Positions 16,780-24,179 of a stretch of 64,000 nucleotides of DNA are shown in pieces. Under the pieces are notes generated by a model. The model was not told the origin of the DNA and ran no database searches. It saw only the letters and a program-made list of their open reading frames with translations. Positions within the stretch are counted from its first letter, which is position 1. Every line of letters starts with the position of its first letter. Source of the DNA: Halopenitus sp041821145 (GTDB taxonomy: Archaea > Halobacteriota > Halobacteria > Halobacteriales > Haloferacaceae); NCBI RefSeq assembly GCF_041821145.1, contig NZ_JBGUBC010000005.1, positions 111,588 to 175,587 on the forward strand, given 5' to 3'. A program made the position numbers and the translations under genes.

Positions 16780-18072
16780 ATGACTACAGATCCACACGCG
16801 GACGCCGCGACGCACCGTTCCAAACTGGTTGATCTCGCGTGTGAACTCCTTGCGGTCGATACTTCGAACCCGCCCGGTGCGACGCGTGCGATCGTCGAGG
16901 TGATCGAAGAACATCTCGCGGACGTCCCGGTCGAAACCGAACGTTTCGCGGTCGATCCAGCGAAGCCGAACCTCCTCGCCCGTCTTTCCGGTGCCGCCGA
17001 CCGGACCTTCCTATTCGTCGGCCACCTCGATACGGTTCCTTTCGACGAGACGGAGTGGACACGCGATCCGCTCGGTGAGTACGTCGAGGCTTCTCCGGAG
17101 GGCCCGGAGGAGGATCGGATCTACGGACGCGGCGCGACCGACATGAAGGGGGCCATCGTGTCGATGCTGTTCGCGCTCCGTTCGTTCGCCCGCCCCGACC
17201 ACGAACCGCCGGTCGATATTTCTTTCGCGTTCGTCAGTGACGAGGAGGTCGGCGGTGACGCGGGACTCCCCTCTCTTCTCGAACCCGATCGGATCGCCGA
17301 CGGCTGGCTCGACGCCGACGCCTGTCTCATCGGCGAACCGACCGGCGATCGAACGCGCCACTCCGTGACCGTCGCCGACAGGGGAAGCATCTGGCTCACC
17401 CTCGATGCGACCGGCGACGCTGCCCACGGCTCGCGGCCCGTTCTCGGGGAGAACGCCATCGATCGGCTCTATGACGCCGTCACCGTCCTTCGAGAGCGGT
17501 TCGGCTCCCGCCAACTCGATGTCGACGCCACAATGGCTCCGATCCTCGAAGAGTCGGTGGCTTACTACGCGCCCACGATGGGCGCCGAAACCGCCCGCGA
17601 TCTCTTTGAACGCCCCTCGATCAATCTCGGCACGATCGAGGGGGGCGATGCGATCAACACCGTTCCGGCCTCAGCGCGCGCGGAGATCGACGTTCGGCTC
17701 CTCGCCGGAGTTCACACGCCGACGATTCTCGAGGAGATCCGCGAGTGCGTCGGCGCCTGTGCGGGCGTCACGATCGCGGACGTCTCTTGGAGTATCGGTA
17801 CCGCCGAGGCGATCGACGGACCGCTCCCCGAGGCCGTCGCATCAACCGCCGAGACGGTGACCGGCGAGCGCGTCTACCGACGGAGCGCGACTGGGGGAGG
17901 GGACGTGAAGACCCTCCGAAACGCCGGGATCTCCGCCGTCGATTTCGCGATCGGAACCGACACGGTACACGCCCCGGACGAGTTCATCCCCGTCGACGCT
18001 CTCGTCGAAAACGCGGAGATATACGCGCAGGTTCCCGCGGCATGGGCGGAGACGATCGAGGATTCGGCGTGA
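16780..18072 (+). CDS. M20 family metallopeptidase (ArgE/DapE-like)
   Basis: 430-residue zinc amidohydrolase/peptidase. Metal-site motifs: VGHLDTVP (about 87-94, His ligand), YGRGATDMKG (about 115-124, bridging Asp), SDEEVGGD (about 149-156, catalytic Glu), GEPTG, and a late GGDVKTL with a final His in DTVHAPDEF. The dimerisation lid lies between about 195 and 320. The substrate (acetylornithine, succinyl-diaminopimelate or a peptide) cannot be decided. No arg or dap genes are adjacent; it stands in the sulfur neighbourhood but need not belong to it. Confidence 0.92.
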   Translation: MTTDPHADAATHRSKLVDLACELLAVDTSNPPGATRAIVEVIEEHLADVPVETERFAVDPAKPNLLARLSGAADRTFLFVGHLDTVPFDETEWTRDPLGEYVEASPEGPEEDRIYGRGATDMKGAIVSMLFALRSFARPDHEPPVDISFAFVSDEEVGGDAGLPSLLEPDRIADGWLDADACLIGEPTGDRTRHSVTVADRGSIWLTLDATGDAAHGSRPVLGENAIDRLYDAVTVLRERFGSRQLDVDATMAPILEESVAYYAPTMGAETARDLFERPSINLGTIEGGDAINTVPASARAEIDVRLLAGVHTPTILEEIRECVGACAGVTIADVSWSIGTAEAIDGPLPEAVASTAETVTGERVYRRSATGGGDVKTLRNAGISAVDFAIGTDTVHAPDEFIPVDALVENAEIYAQVPAAWAETIEDSA

Positions 18073-18110
18073 ACGCCTTCCGTTTCGTTCGTCGTTTGGA
18101 CGAATAGATA

Positions 18111-18135
18111 TTGTGCAATACACACAAGATTAATA
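18111..18135 (+). promoter_or_regulatory. Inverted repeat TTGTG-N7-CACAA next to a TATA box
   Basis: TTGTG at 18111-18115 and CACAA at 18123-18127 are followed immediately by ATTAATA at 18129-18135. The ATG of the 49-aa ORF starts at 18161, 26-32 bases downstream, so the transcript is leaderless. Same architecture as the site at 16232-16260. Confidence 0.6.
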
Positions 18136-18160
18136 CGCGGGGCGGGTGTAGCTTTGAACA

Positions 18161-18310
18161 ATGGATGCAACGACGAAGTCGGTTGAGACGCCGGCCCTTT
18201 CCGAATCGCCGCTGATCGATTCGACGGGGGCGAACGACCGCCGATCGACCGACGGGATCGACCTTGCGATCCGGTCACGATCGCGGGTCTCGAACGTGGA
18301 GGGCCGATGA
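18161..18310 (+). CDS. 49-aa ORF coupled to the aminotransferase
   Basis: Encodes MDATTKSVETPALSESPLID plus 29 further residues, ending in a TGA that overlaps the ATG of the next gene (ATGA at 18307-18310). A TATA box lies 26-32 bases ahead of its ATG, so this is the first ORF of the transcript. The protein is hydrophilic, without cysteines, hydrophobic segments or a known motif, and is Ser/Arg-rich at the end. It could be a small protein or a leader whose translation drives the aminotransferase. No function is proposed. Confidence 0.5.
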   Translation: MDATTKSVETPALSESPLIDSTGANDRRSTDGIDLAIRSRSRVSNVEGR

Positions 18311-19422
18311 CGCCGCTTGAACTCCGTGCCGACGTCCCCGCGCTTCACGAATCCGTCTATCTGAACTACGGGGCACACGGTCCAAGCCCGGAATACGTCG
18401 TGGAGGCGGCCGAATCGTTCCTTCACACCCACGAGTACGACGCGCCGACGCGAACCAATCCCTACGGTACGGCTGCCGAGGCGTTCGATCGGACCCGGGA
18501 GTCCGTCGCCGAGTACGTCGGAGCCGACCCCGCGGAGATCGCGCTCACCGAGAGCACGACCGCCGGGATCAACGCCATCGCGGGCGCGATCGACTGGCAG
18601 CCCGATGACGTCGTCGTTCGAACCGACCTCGAGCACCCCGCCGGAATTCTTCCTTGGCAGCGACTCGAACGGGAGGGTGTCGAGGTTCGCGTTGTCGCCA
18701 CCGAGAACGGTCGAATCGATCTCGATGACTTCGCTGCGGCGGTCGCCGACGCTCGTCTCGTTTGTTTCTCCGCGATCACCTGGACACACGGGACTCGACT
18801 TCCGGTCGCCGATCTCGTCGCGATCGCTCAGGAGGCGGGCGCGTTCACGCTCGTCGATGCGGTTCAGGTACCCGGACAGGTCCCGATGGACGTCACGGAG
18901 TGGGGAGCCGACGCGGTCGCTGCGGCCGGCCACAAGTGGTTGCTCGGCCTCTGGGGCGGCGGATTCCTCTACGTCGATGACGACGTCGTCGAGACGCTTC
19001 ATCCCCGCTCGCTCGGCTATCGAAGCGTGAAGACGCCGACCGCGGATCCCTACGAACTCGCCGCGGGTGCCCGTCGCTTCGAGGTCGGAACCGCGAACCC
19101 GGCCACACACGTCGCGCTTCGGGAGGCGATCGAGGTCAATACGGAGGTCGGTATCGATCGGATCGAGGACCGCGTTCTCCGGCTTGCGGGCCGGCTTGCT
19201 GACGGCATCCCCGCGGACCGACTGGTAAGTCCCGCAGACCCAGAGTCGGGACTCGTGACCATCGACGTCGACGACCCGGCCGCGACCGTCGAGCGACTCG
19301 CCGCCGAGGGGATCCGGGTGCGCGATCTCCCGTTCCCTGATGCGATCCGGGCATCCGTCCACGCGATCAACATCGAGAGCGACGTCGATCGACTACTCGA
19401 CGCGCTGGAAGCGGAGTGGTGA
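18307..19422 (+). CDS. Class V PLP-dependent aminotransferase, SufS/epimerase-like fold
   Basis: 371-residue fold-type I PLP enzyme. The PLP lysine is K210 in AAGHKWLLGLWGGGFLY; the pyridine-binding Asp lies in FTLVDAVQVPGQ (about 178-190); STTAGINAIAGAI binds the phosphate. It resembles cysteine desulfurases and isopenicillin-N epimerases, but the only cysteine is in DARLVCFS, and no catalytic Cys loop is present in the C-terminal domain. It is therefore unlikely to be a standard NifS/SufS desulfurase. The upstream 49-aa ORF overlaps its start codon. Confidence 0.88.
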   Translation: MTPLELRADVPALHESVYLNYGAHGPSPEYVVEAAESFLHTHEYDAPTRTNPYGTAAEAFDRTRESVAEYVGADPAEIALTESTTAGINAIAGAIDWQPDDVVVRTDLEHPAGILPWQRLEREGVEVRVVATENGRIDLDDFAAAVADARLVCFSAITWTHGTRLPVADLVAIAQEAGAFTLVDAVQVPGQVPMDVTEWGADAVAAAGHKWLLGLWGGGFLYVDDDVVETLHPRSLGYRSVKTPTADPYELAAGARRFEVGTANPATHVALREAIEVNTEVGIDRIEDRVLRLAGRLADGIPADRLVSPADPESGLVTIDVDDPAATVERLAAEGIRVRDLPFPDAIRASVHAINIESDVDRLLDALEAEW

Positions 19423-19426
19423 ATTG

Positions 19427-19732
19427 ATGTCTTCGAGCGACGTCTCCGACGACGGTTCGGACGATGACACCGTTCGTGTCTGGCTCGTCGAACGAACCTA
19501 CTCGGACGACGAGCAGAACATGGTCATCCTCGTCTATGCGACGATCGACGGGGATCGGTACTTCCGCAAGGAGCGCGCGCTGACGAGTTTCACCGACGTA
19601 CGTGAGACGACTGCCGCGATAGTGGTCGATCCCGGGAACCTTGGCCGCGTCGAGGATCCCGCGCTTCGCGATCGTTATTCGGCCGAGGCGTCGCGAATGG
19701 CCGCCGACCACGACCCGGACGACGTCGTTTAA
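19427..19732 (+). CDS. Small haloarchaeal protein, paralogue of the 57840-58106 gene
   Basis: 101 residues. After an acidic Ser/Asp N-terminus it runs VRVWLVERTYSDDEQNMVIL, YATIDGDRYFRKE, TTAAIVVDP and ends ASRMAADHDPDDVV. The gene at 57840-58106 shares WLV.R, L.YAT.DG.R, TAAI.V and EA.RMAADHDPD, so both belong to one family of unknown function with probable mixed beta-strand core and a C-terminal helix. It starts 5 bases after the aminotransferase stop, so it is probably co-transcribed with it. ATG 19427 chosen; the longer frame has no matching residues. Confidence 0.75.
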   Translation: MSSSDVSDDGSDDDTVRVWLVERTYSDDEQNMVILVYATIDGDRYFRKERALTSFTDVRETTAAIVVDPGNLGRVEDPALRDRYSAEASRMAADHDPDDVV

Positions 19733-19786
19733 CTCCGGACCGTTTCTTCCCGGTTCGAAACGTCACCTGATCGCGGGATCGCCGCC

Positions 19787-20584
19787 TCACACGAACGCCA
19801 GCGGCACCATCACCGCCACGCCAAGGACGATGCCGGCGAGGAGTTCACGTTTGCCACCGTGCGGGAGCGGCTCGCCGAGCGAAAGCGCTTCCGGGATGAA
19901 CTCCGTGATGACGAGGTAGATCATCGCGCCGGCGGCGAAGCCAAACCCATAAGGGAGAAACTGACGGGCGATCCGCACGAACGCGAAGGCGATCACGGCG
20001 CCGATCGGCTGGGGGAGACTGGAGAAGACCGCCCACCAGACCATCCGCCACTTCGGTACCCCCATCGCCTTCAGCGGGATGGAGATCGCCGTTCCTTCGG
20101 GAATGTTGTGGATGGAGATCGCGATCGTCATGAACACGGCCAGGATCGGAACGGTGAACCCGGCGATCCCGATCCCGCCAACCAGCCCGAGATCGGCAAA
20201 GGAGACGCCGACGGCGATCCCTTCCGGGAAACTGTGAACGGTCAACACGCCGAGGATCAACACGAGCTTCTTGAAGTTGGCCTCCTCGTACTCACGCGGG
20301 TCGATCTCGGCGTCCCTCAACATCTTGTGAGCGCCCACGACGAGGACGACACCGGCGGCCATCCCGATCCCGATTTCGATGGGCGTTCCCTCCGCTAATC
20401 CCTCCTCGATCAGCCCGAATACCGACGCCGAGACCATGATCCCGGAGGCCAGCCCCCACAGAACCACGGTCCAACGGTTGCCGATCTCATCGAAGAAGAA
20501 AAACGGAAGCGCGCCGATTCCCGTCGCGAGCGCGGTGACGAAGCCCGCGATGAACACCAACACGAGATTCTCGAAAAGTGCCAT
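19787..20584 (-). CDS. ZIP family divalent metal transporter
   Basis: 265-residue membrane protein with eight predicted spans. The metal-path helices carry VHSFPEGIAVGVSF (HS.PEG, about 127-140) and SIHNIPEGTAISIPL (H.IPEG, about 174-188), the ZIP signature. Imports Zn2+ or another divalent cation; the selectivity cannot be read. A TATA-like ACTTATAACG on the minus strand (20608-20617) lies about 27 bases upstream of the ATG at 20584. Converges with the preceding small gene. Confidence 0.93.
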   Translation of the reverse strand: MALFENLVLVFIAGFVTALATGIGALPFFFFDEIGNRWTVVLWGLASGIMVSASVFGLIEEGLAEGTPIEIGIGMAAGVVLVVGAHKMLRDAEIDPREYEEANFKKLVLILGVLTVHSFPEGIAVGVSFADLGLVGGIGIAGFTVPILAVFMTIAISIHNIPEGTAISIPLKAMGVPKWRMVWWAVFSSLPQPIGAVIAFAFVRIARQFLPYGFGFAAGAMIYLVITEFIPEALSLGEPLPHGGKRELLAGIVLGVAVMVPLAFV

Positions 20585-20641
20585 CTATGCGATCGTTACC
20601 GAATCGGCGTTATAAGTCTCACCCCCGACGGTCGGGGGTCA

Positions 20642-21223
20642 TCACACCAGCAGTTGGACGTCCGATTCCGCCATGTGCTGGAGTGCAGTCGCAGCCCCGA
20701 CGCCGACGGTGACGTCGTCGTAGAAGTCGTCCTCCTCGTAGTCCATCAGATCGATCGTCATCTGACAGGCCTGGAGCTCGACGCCCTGTTCGAGGGAGAC
20801 CTCGATGAGCTCTTCGACCGTCGCCGTCCCGTTCTCCTCGATCTTCTTTTTCATCATTCGGGTCGCCATCCGGTCCATTCCGGGCAGCGCGGCGAGCGCG
20901 TTCGGCATCGGCATGCTCGGGTTACCGACAGCAGACAGCTTCAGGTCCTTCGATTTCTCCTCGTGGAGGATGTCGAGTCCCCAGAACGTGTGAAACACCA
21001 CGACGTCCCAGCCGAAGGCGGCTGCCGTGCTCGCGAGGATCAACGGCGGATAAGCCATATCGAACGTCCCCTTCGTCGCGATGATCGTCATCTTCTTCGT
21101 GTCGTCGTCGGACTCGCTTTCGAGGGTTGCGACCGTGTCCTCGAGCTCCTCGATCCGGGCCACGAGTTCGGCCTCGTTCATCGAGTCGGCATCCGACGAC
21201 GACGCCGTGGTGTCCGTGCTCAT
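20642..21223 (-). CDS. DsrE/DsrF/DrsH-like protein
   Basis: 193 residues. A coiled N-terminal region (NEAELVARIEELEDTVATLE) precedes a DsrE-fold domain beginning KKMTIIATKGTFDMAYPPLI and including GNPSMPMPNALAALPGMDRM and GVELQACQMTIDLM (a conserved Cys). Such proteins hand over sulfane sulfur together with TusA, which is encoded immediately upstream and overlaps by one codon (TGA/ATG at 21220-21223). ATG 21223 was chosen; the longer frame reads antisense-like sequence of the tusA gene. Confidence 0.88.
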   Translation of the reverse strand: MSTDTTASSSDADSMNEAELVARIEELEDTVATLESESDDDTKKMTIIATKGTFDMAYPPLILASTAAAFGWDVVVFHTFWGLDILHEEKSKDLKLSAVGNPSMPMPNALAALPGMDRMATRMMKKKIEENGTATVEELIEVSLEQGVELQACQMTIDLMDYEEDDFYDDVTVGVGAATALQHMAESDVQLLV

Positions 21224-21468
21224 TCTGCCGTCTTCTCCACGTAGTGTTTGTACACGTCGCCGTCCTCGACCTGTTCGAGGAGTTCGACGCCCGCCGTCCC
21301 GTCCGCCCACCCTTCGATGTCACTCAGGCTTCCGGCGTCGGTCGCAAGCACCTCAAGAACCTCGCCGACTGCGAGGTCGTCGATGGCGCCTTTCGTCTTG
21401 ACGACCGGCATCGGGCACGATTCACCCTTTACGTCGAGCGTCTCCGTGATGTCGAATTCCGTGGTCAT
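21220..21468 (-). CDS. tusA: TusA-family sulfur carrier
   Basis: 82-residue sulfurtransferase-like carrier. The TusA signature CPMPVVKTKGAI (Cys18) follows the strand ITETLDVKGES; a beta-alpha-beta-beta core with VLEVLATDAGSLSDIEGWA follows. Accepts persulfide sulfur and passes it to DsrE-like or other partners in the cytoplasm. First gene of a two-gene operon with the DsrE-like protein. Promoter: TATA-like CCAATATACC on the minus strand at 21486-21495, with a palindrome just upstream (21501-21520). Confidence 0.93.
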   Translation of the reverse strand: MTTEFDITETLDVKGESCPMPVVKTKGAIDDLAVGEVLEVLATDAGSLSDIEGWADGTAGVELLEQVEDGDVYKHYVEKTAE

Positions 21469-21485
21469 TGTTTAGACACTCCGTC

Positions 21486-21520
21486 GGTATATTGGAGCTA
21501 CCACACAATATTGCTTGTGG
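21486..21520 (-). promoter_or_regulatory. tusA promoter: TATA box and inverted repeat
   Basis: On the minus strand CCAATATACC (21495-21486) is the TATA box; immediately upstream is CCACA-N10-TGTGG (21501-21520), with an inner CAATATTG. The string CACACAATATT occurs both here (21502-21512) and at 38652-38662 in the nos region. The palindrome lies beside the TATA box, as in the other TTGTG-type sites. Confidence 0.5.
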
Positions 21521-21589
21521 TGATATAAAAATATCGATCCGTATAAGAACCACGCTTGATCGGTTCACGGTCGTCCGTCGATTCGGAGA

Positions 21590-21790
21590 GCCTCGTCCCC
21601 GTTTTCGTCCTGTTTGCGTTCCCATTCCCGTTTCCGTTCTGTTCCCGTTCAACTTCCGTCTACGTTCCCGTTTCCACTTCCGCTTCGTTTCTATCCCCGT
21701 TTTCGTTCCGTCTGCGTTCCTGTTCCCGTTTCGTTCCGTCTACGTTTCCCTTTCCGCCCGTTTTCGTTTCCGCCCTGTTTGGGCCGTCAG
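21590..21790. repeat. Degenerate pyrimidine-rich tract (GTTCCCGTTTCC-like)
   Basis: About 200 bases built from irregular 6-12 base units such as CGTTCCCGTTTC, CGTTTTCGTTCC and CCGTCTACGTT, strongly C/T on the plus strand. It lies in the 507-base gap between the divergent tusA and rhodanese-dioxygenase genes. No regular period is visible, and translated frames are low-complexity Phe/Pro/Arg or Arg/Glu strings, so it is not coding. The flanks hold the two promoters. Confidence 0.8.
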
Positions 21791-21975
21791 GTTCGCTTCG
21801 AGCCTCGATCGAACGGTCCTCCACGTCGAATACTCTTCGCGTCGGTTCTTCCGGACGTCGTCGCCAACGTGTTCGTCATCGCCGATCGAAGGATCCGCCG
21901 ATCTCCTGTCTTGTGTATATGGCACATTACTATGCAAACTCTTATGTACATTCAGCCGGTATAAACGCACACGAT

Positions 21976-23175
21976 ATGGATCCAGATGATCTTGACTTCC
22001 CGACGCCCGACGCGGACGTCGAATCGATCGAACCGGACGAGTTGAAGGCGCGGATCGACGCCGGCGAGGACGTCACGCTGCTCGATACGCGGATGAGTTC
22101 GGATTACGAGGAATGGCGCATCGACGGCGAGAACGTCGAGTCGATCAACGTTCCGTACTTCCACTTCCTCGACGAGGAGATCGGCGATGACATCCTCGAT
22201 CGTGTTCCCGACGACCGTGAGGTAACGGTGCTGTGTGCGAAAGGCGGTGCCAGTGAGTTCGTCGCTGGCGCGCTCGCCGACCGTCGCTACGACGTGAACC
22301 ATCTCGAGGACGGGATGAACGGTTGGGCCCGGATCTACGAGGCCGTCGAGGTCACCGACTACGACGGCGCCGGCACCCTCATTCAGTACCAGCGACCCTC
22401 CTCGGGCTGTCTCGGGTACCTCGTCTACGACGGGGACGAGGCGGCTGTGATCGATCCCCTGCGCGCGTTCGCCGATCGATACCTTGAGGACGCGGAAGAA
22501 CTCGGCGTCGAGTTGCGATACGCGTTTGACACGCACATCCACGCGGATCACATCTCGGGCGTGCGTGAACTCGACGACCGTGGCGTCGAGGGCGTGATTC
22601 CGGAAGCGGCAGTCGACCGCGGCGTCACCTATGCCGACGAGCTGACGACCGCCGCCGACGGCGACGAGTTCGCGGTCGGTGACGCCACGATCGAGGCCGT
22701 CTATACGCCCGGCCATACGACCGGCATGACCTCCTATCTGGTCGGTGGGGACTTCCTCGCCACCGGAGACGGACTGTTCATCGAGAGCGTCGCCCGTCCC
22801 GATCTGGAGGACGGCGACGACGGGGCCCCGGAGGCAGCACGAACCCTCTATGAATCCCTTCAGGAGCGGGTCCTGACGCTTCCCGACGAGACGCTCGTCG
22901 GCGGCGCCCACTTCAGCGATGCTGCCGTCCCCGCCGATGATGGGACCTATACCGCGCCGATCGGCGATCTCGAGGATCGGATGGAGGCTCTCTCGATGGA
23001 CGAGGAGTCCTTCGTCGATCTGATCCTCTCGGACATGCCTCCGCGGCCGGCCAACTACGAGGAGATCATCGCGACCAACCTCGGACAGGAGACCGTCGAC
23101 GACGAGAAGGCGTTCACCCTCGAACTCGGCCCGAACAACTGTGCGGCAAGCCAGGATTCCCTGGCTGTCGAGTAA
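21976..23175 (+). CDS. Rhodanese - metallo-beta-lactamase fusion (persulfide dioxygenase-like)
   Basis: 399 residues. Residues about 15-125 are a rhodanese domain with active-site loop C87AKGGAS; residues about 130-399 are an ETHE1/BLH-type MBL domain with DTHIHADHISG (His187, His189, Asp191, His192), TPGHTTG and FLATGD, ending MPPRPANYEEIIATNLG. Such fusions oxidise persulfide to sulfite and pass sulfur between thiols. Usual order in bacteria is MBL then rhodanese; here the rhodanese is N-terminal. ATG 21976 follows a TATA-like CTTATGTAC (21940-21948); a TTGTG-N7-CACAT element lies at 21911-21927. The start of an apparent operon with the YeeE genes. Confidence 0.9.
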   Translation: MDPDDLDFPTPDADVESIEPDELKARIDAGEDVTLLDTRMSSDYEEWRIDGENVESINVPYFHFLDEEIGDDILDRVPDDREVTVLCAKGGASEFVAGALADRRYDVNHLEDGMNGWARIYEAVEVTDYDGAGTLIQYQRPSSGCLGYLVYDGDEAAVIDPLRAFADRYLEDAEELGVELRYAFDTHIHADHISGVRELDDRGVEGVIPEAAVDRGVTYADELTTAADGDEFAVGDATIEAVYTPGHTTGMTSYLVGGDFLATGDGLFIESVARPDLEDGDDGAPEAARTLYESLQERVLTLPDETLVGGAHFSDAAVPADDGTYTAPIGDLEDRMEALSMDEESFVDLILSDMPPRPANYEEIIATNLGQETVDDEKAFTLELGPNNCAASQDSLAVE

Positions 23176-23184
23176 CGATATCGA

Positions 23185-23676
23185 ATGAGTCTCGACCCAC
23201 TCCTCGTTCAGACGGCCGCCGAGTTCTTCCCGAACGGGATCAGCCGCTATGCCATTGGCGGGCTGCTCGTCGGGCTCGGCACCGCGATCATCTATCTCGG
23301 AACCGGGATCAGTGCCGGCGCGAGCACGTTCCTCGAGTCCACGCTGTCGTACGTCTCCGCGCAGTCGCGTTTCGATCGATACGTCTCCTCGCGTGACTGG
23401 CGGCTCGTGTTCACGCTCGGGATCGTCCTCGGCGCCGGCGTCTACGCCGTCGTCTATCAAGGCGGCGCGTGGACGACCTCCGTCCAGCCGTGGCGGCTCC
23501 TGATCGGCGGGATCCTCGTCGGTATCGGTACGCGCGTTGGAAAGGGATGTACCTCCGGCCACGGCATCTGTGGTCTCGGATCGGCCTCCCGGACCTCGAT
23601 CGTCGGCGTGATCACGTTTCTGATCGTCGCGATCGTCGTCGCACAACTGGTCGCGGCAATGGGGGTGGCTCCATAA
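23185..23676 (+). CDS. YeeE/YedE family transporter, first half
   Basis: 163-residue membrane protein with four or five spans; contains GIGTRVGKGCTSGHGICGLG (Cys motif near 130) typical of YeeE/YedE (TsuA-like thiosulfate channels). Together with the next gene, which supplies the second half, it would form one transporter; the stop TAA overlaps the next ATG (TAATG). Lies 9 bases after the rhodanese-dioxygenase gene, so sulfur import and persulfide handling appear to be one operon. Confidence 0.9.
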   Translation: MSLDPLLVQTAAEFFPNGISRYAIGGLLVGLGTAIIYLGTGISAGASTFLESTLSYVSAQSRFDRYVSSRDWRLVFTLGIVLGAGVYAVVYQGGAWTTSVQPWRLLIGGILVGIGTRVGKGCTSGHGICGLGSASRTSIVGVITFLIVAIVVAQLVAAMGVAP

Positions 23677-24152
23677 TGGCGGACGCACGATCCGGTGGCG
23701 AACGCCACCCCGCCTTCATGCCGCTGGTGCTCGTTGGCGGGTTGCTCTTCGGATTCGGGTTGGCCTACAGCCACATGGCCCGACCGGAAGTCGTTCTGAA
23801 TTTCCTCCAGTTCGATGACTTCGGGCTGGTATTCGTGATGTTCGGCGGTGCCGCCGTTACGGGCGTCACGTTCCTACTTGCGCCGCGGCTGCTCGATCGG
23901 GCACCGCTCACCGGCGATCGGTTCGAGCGGCGTCTCAAGCCCTTCGACCGGAACGTCGTCCTCGGCGGCGCGATCTTCGGGGCCGGCTGGGGACTGTCGG
24001 GGATCTGTCCCGGCGCCGCCTACGCCAGCCTCGGCATCGGTAACGTGACGATCTTGTGGGCGATCGCCGGAATGTTCATCGGTGCGTACATACAGGGCCG
24101 CGTCCGGAGTCGCAAAACGACCACCAGTTCCGCTGCCACGAGCGCGGACTGA
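23676..24152 (+). CDS. YeeE/YedE family transporter, second half (DUF6691-like)
   Basis: 158-residue membrane protein with four spans. GAGWGLSGICPGAAYASLGIG (about 108-128) is the second YeeE/YedE cysteine motif. The N-terminal 15 residues are hydrophilic. The split into two proteins is common in archaea and proteobacteria. Its start overlaps the stop of the first half by one base. Likely imports thiosulfate or a persulfide-type substrate. Confidence 0.9.
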   Translation: MADARSGGERHPAFMPLVLVGGLLFGFGLAYSHMARPEVVLNFLQFDDFGLVFVMFGGAAVTGVTFLLAPRLLDRAPLTGDRFERRLKPFDRNVVLGGAIFGAGWGLSGICPGAAYASLGIGNVTILWAIAGMFIGAYIQGRVRSRKTTTSSAATSAD

Positions 24153-24179
24153 TCCGTTCGGGTCCCATTCGTTTCTTCC

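Noticed and set aside
18130..19362. Minus-strand ORF of 410 codons opposite the aminotransferase
   Set aside because: Antisense shadow of a clear class V aminotransferase.
18307..19422. Calling the class V aminotransferase a cysteine desulfurase (SufS)
   Set aside because: The catalytic cysteine loop of SufS/NifS is absent; the sole Cys lies in a beta strand before the active-site Lys.
21952..23688. Minus-strand ORF of 578 codons opposite the rhodanese-dioxygenase and YeeE genes
   Set aside because: Antisense shadow; no domain, His/Asp/Arg-rich composition.
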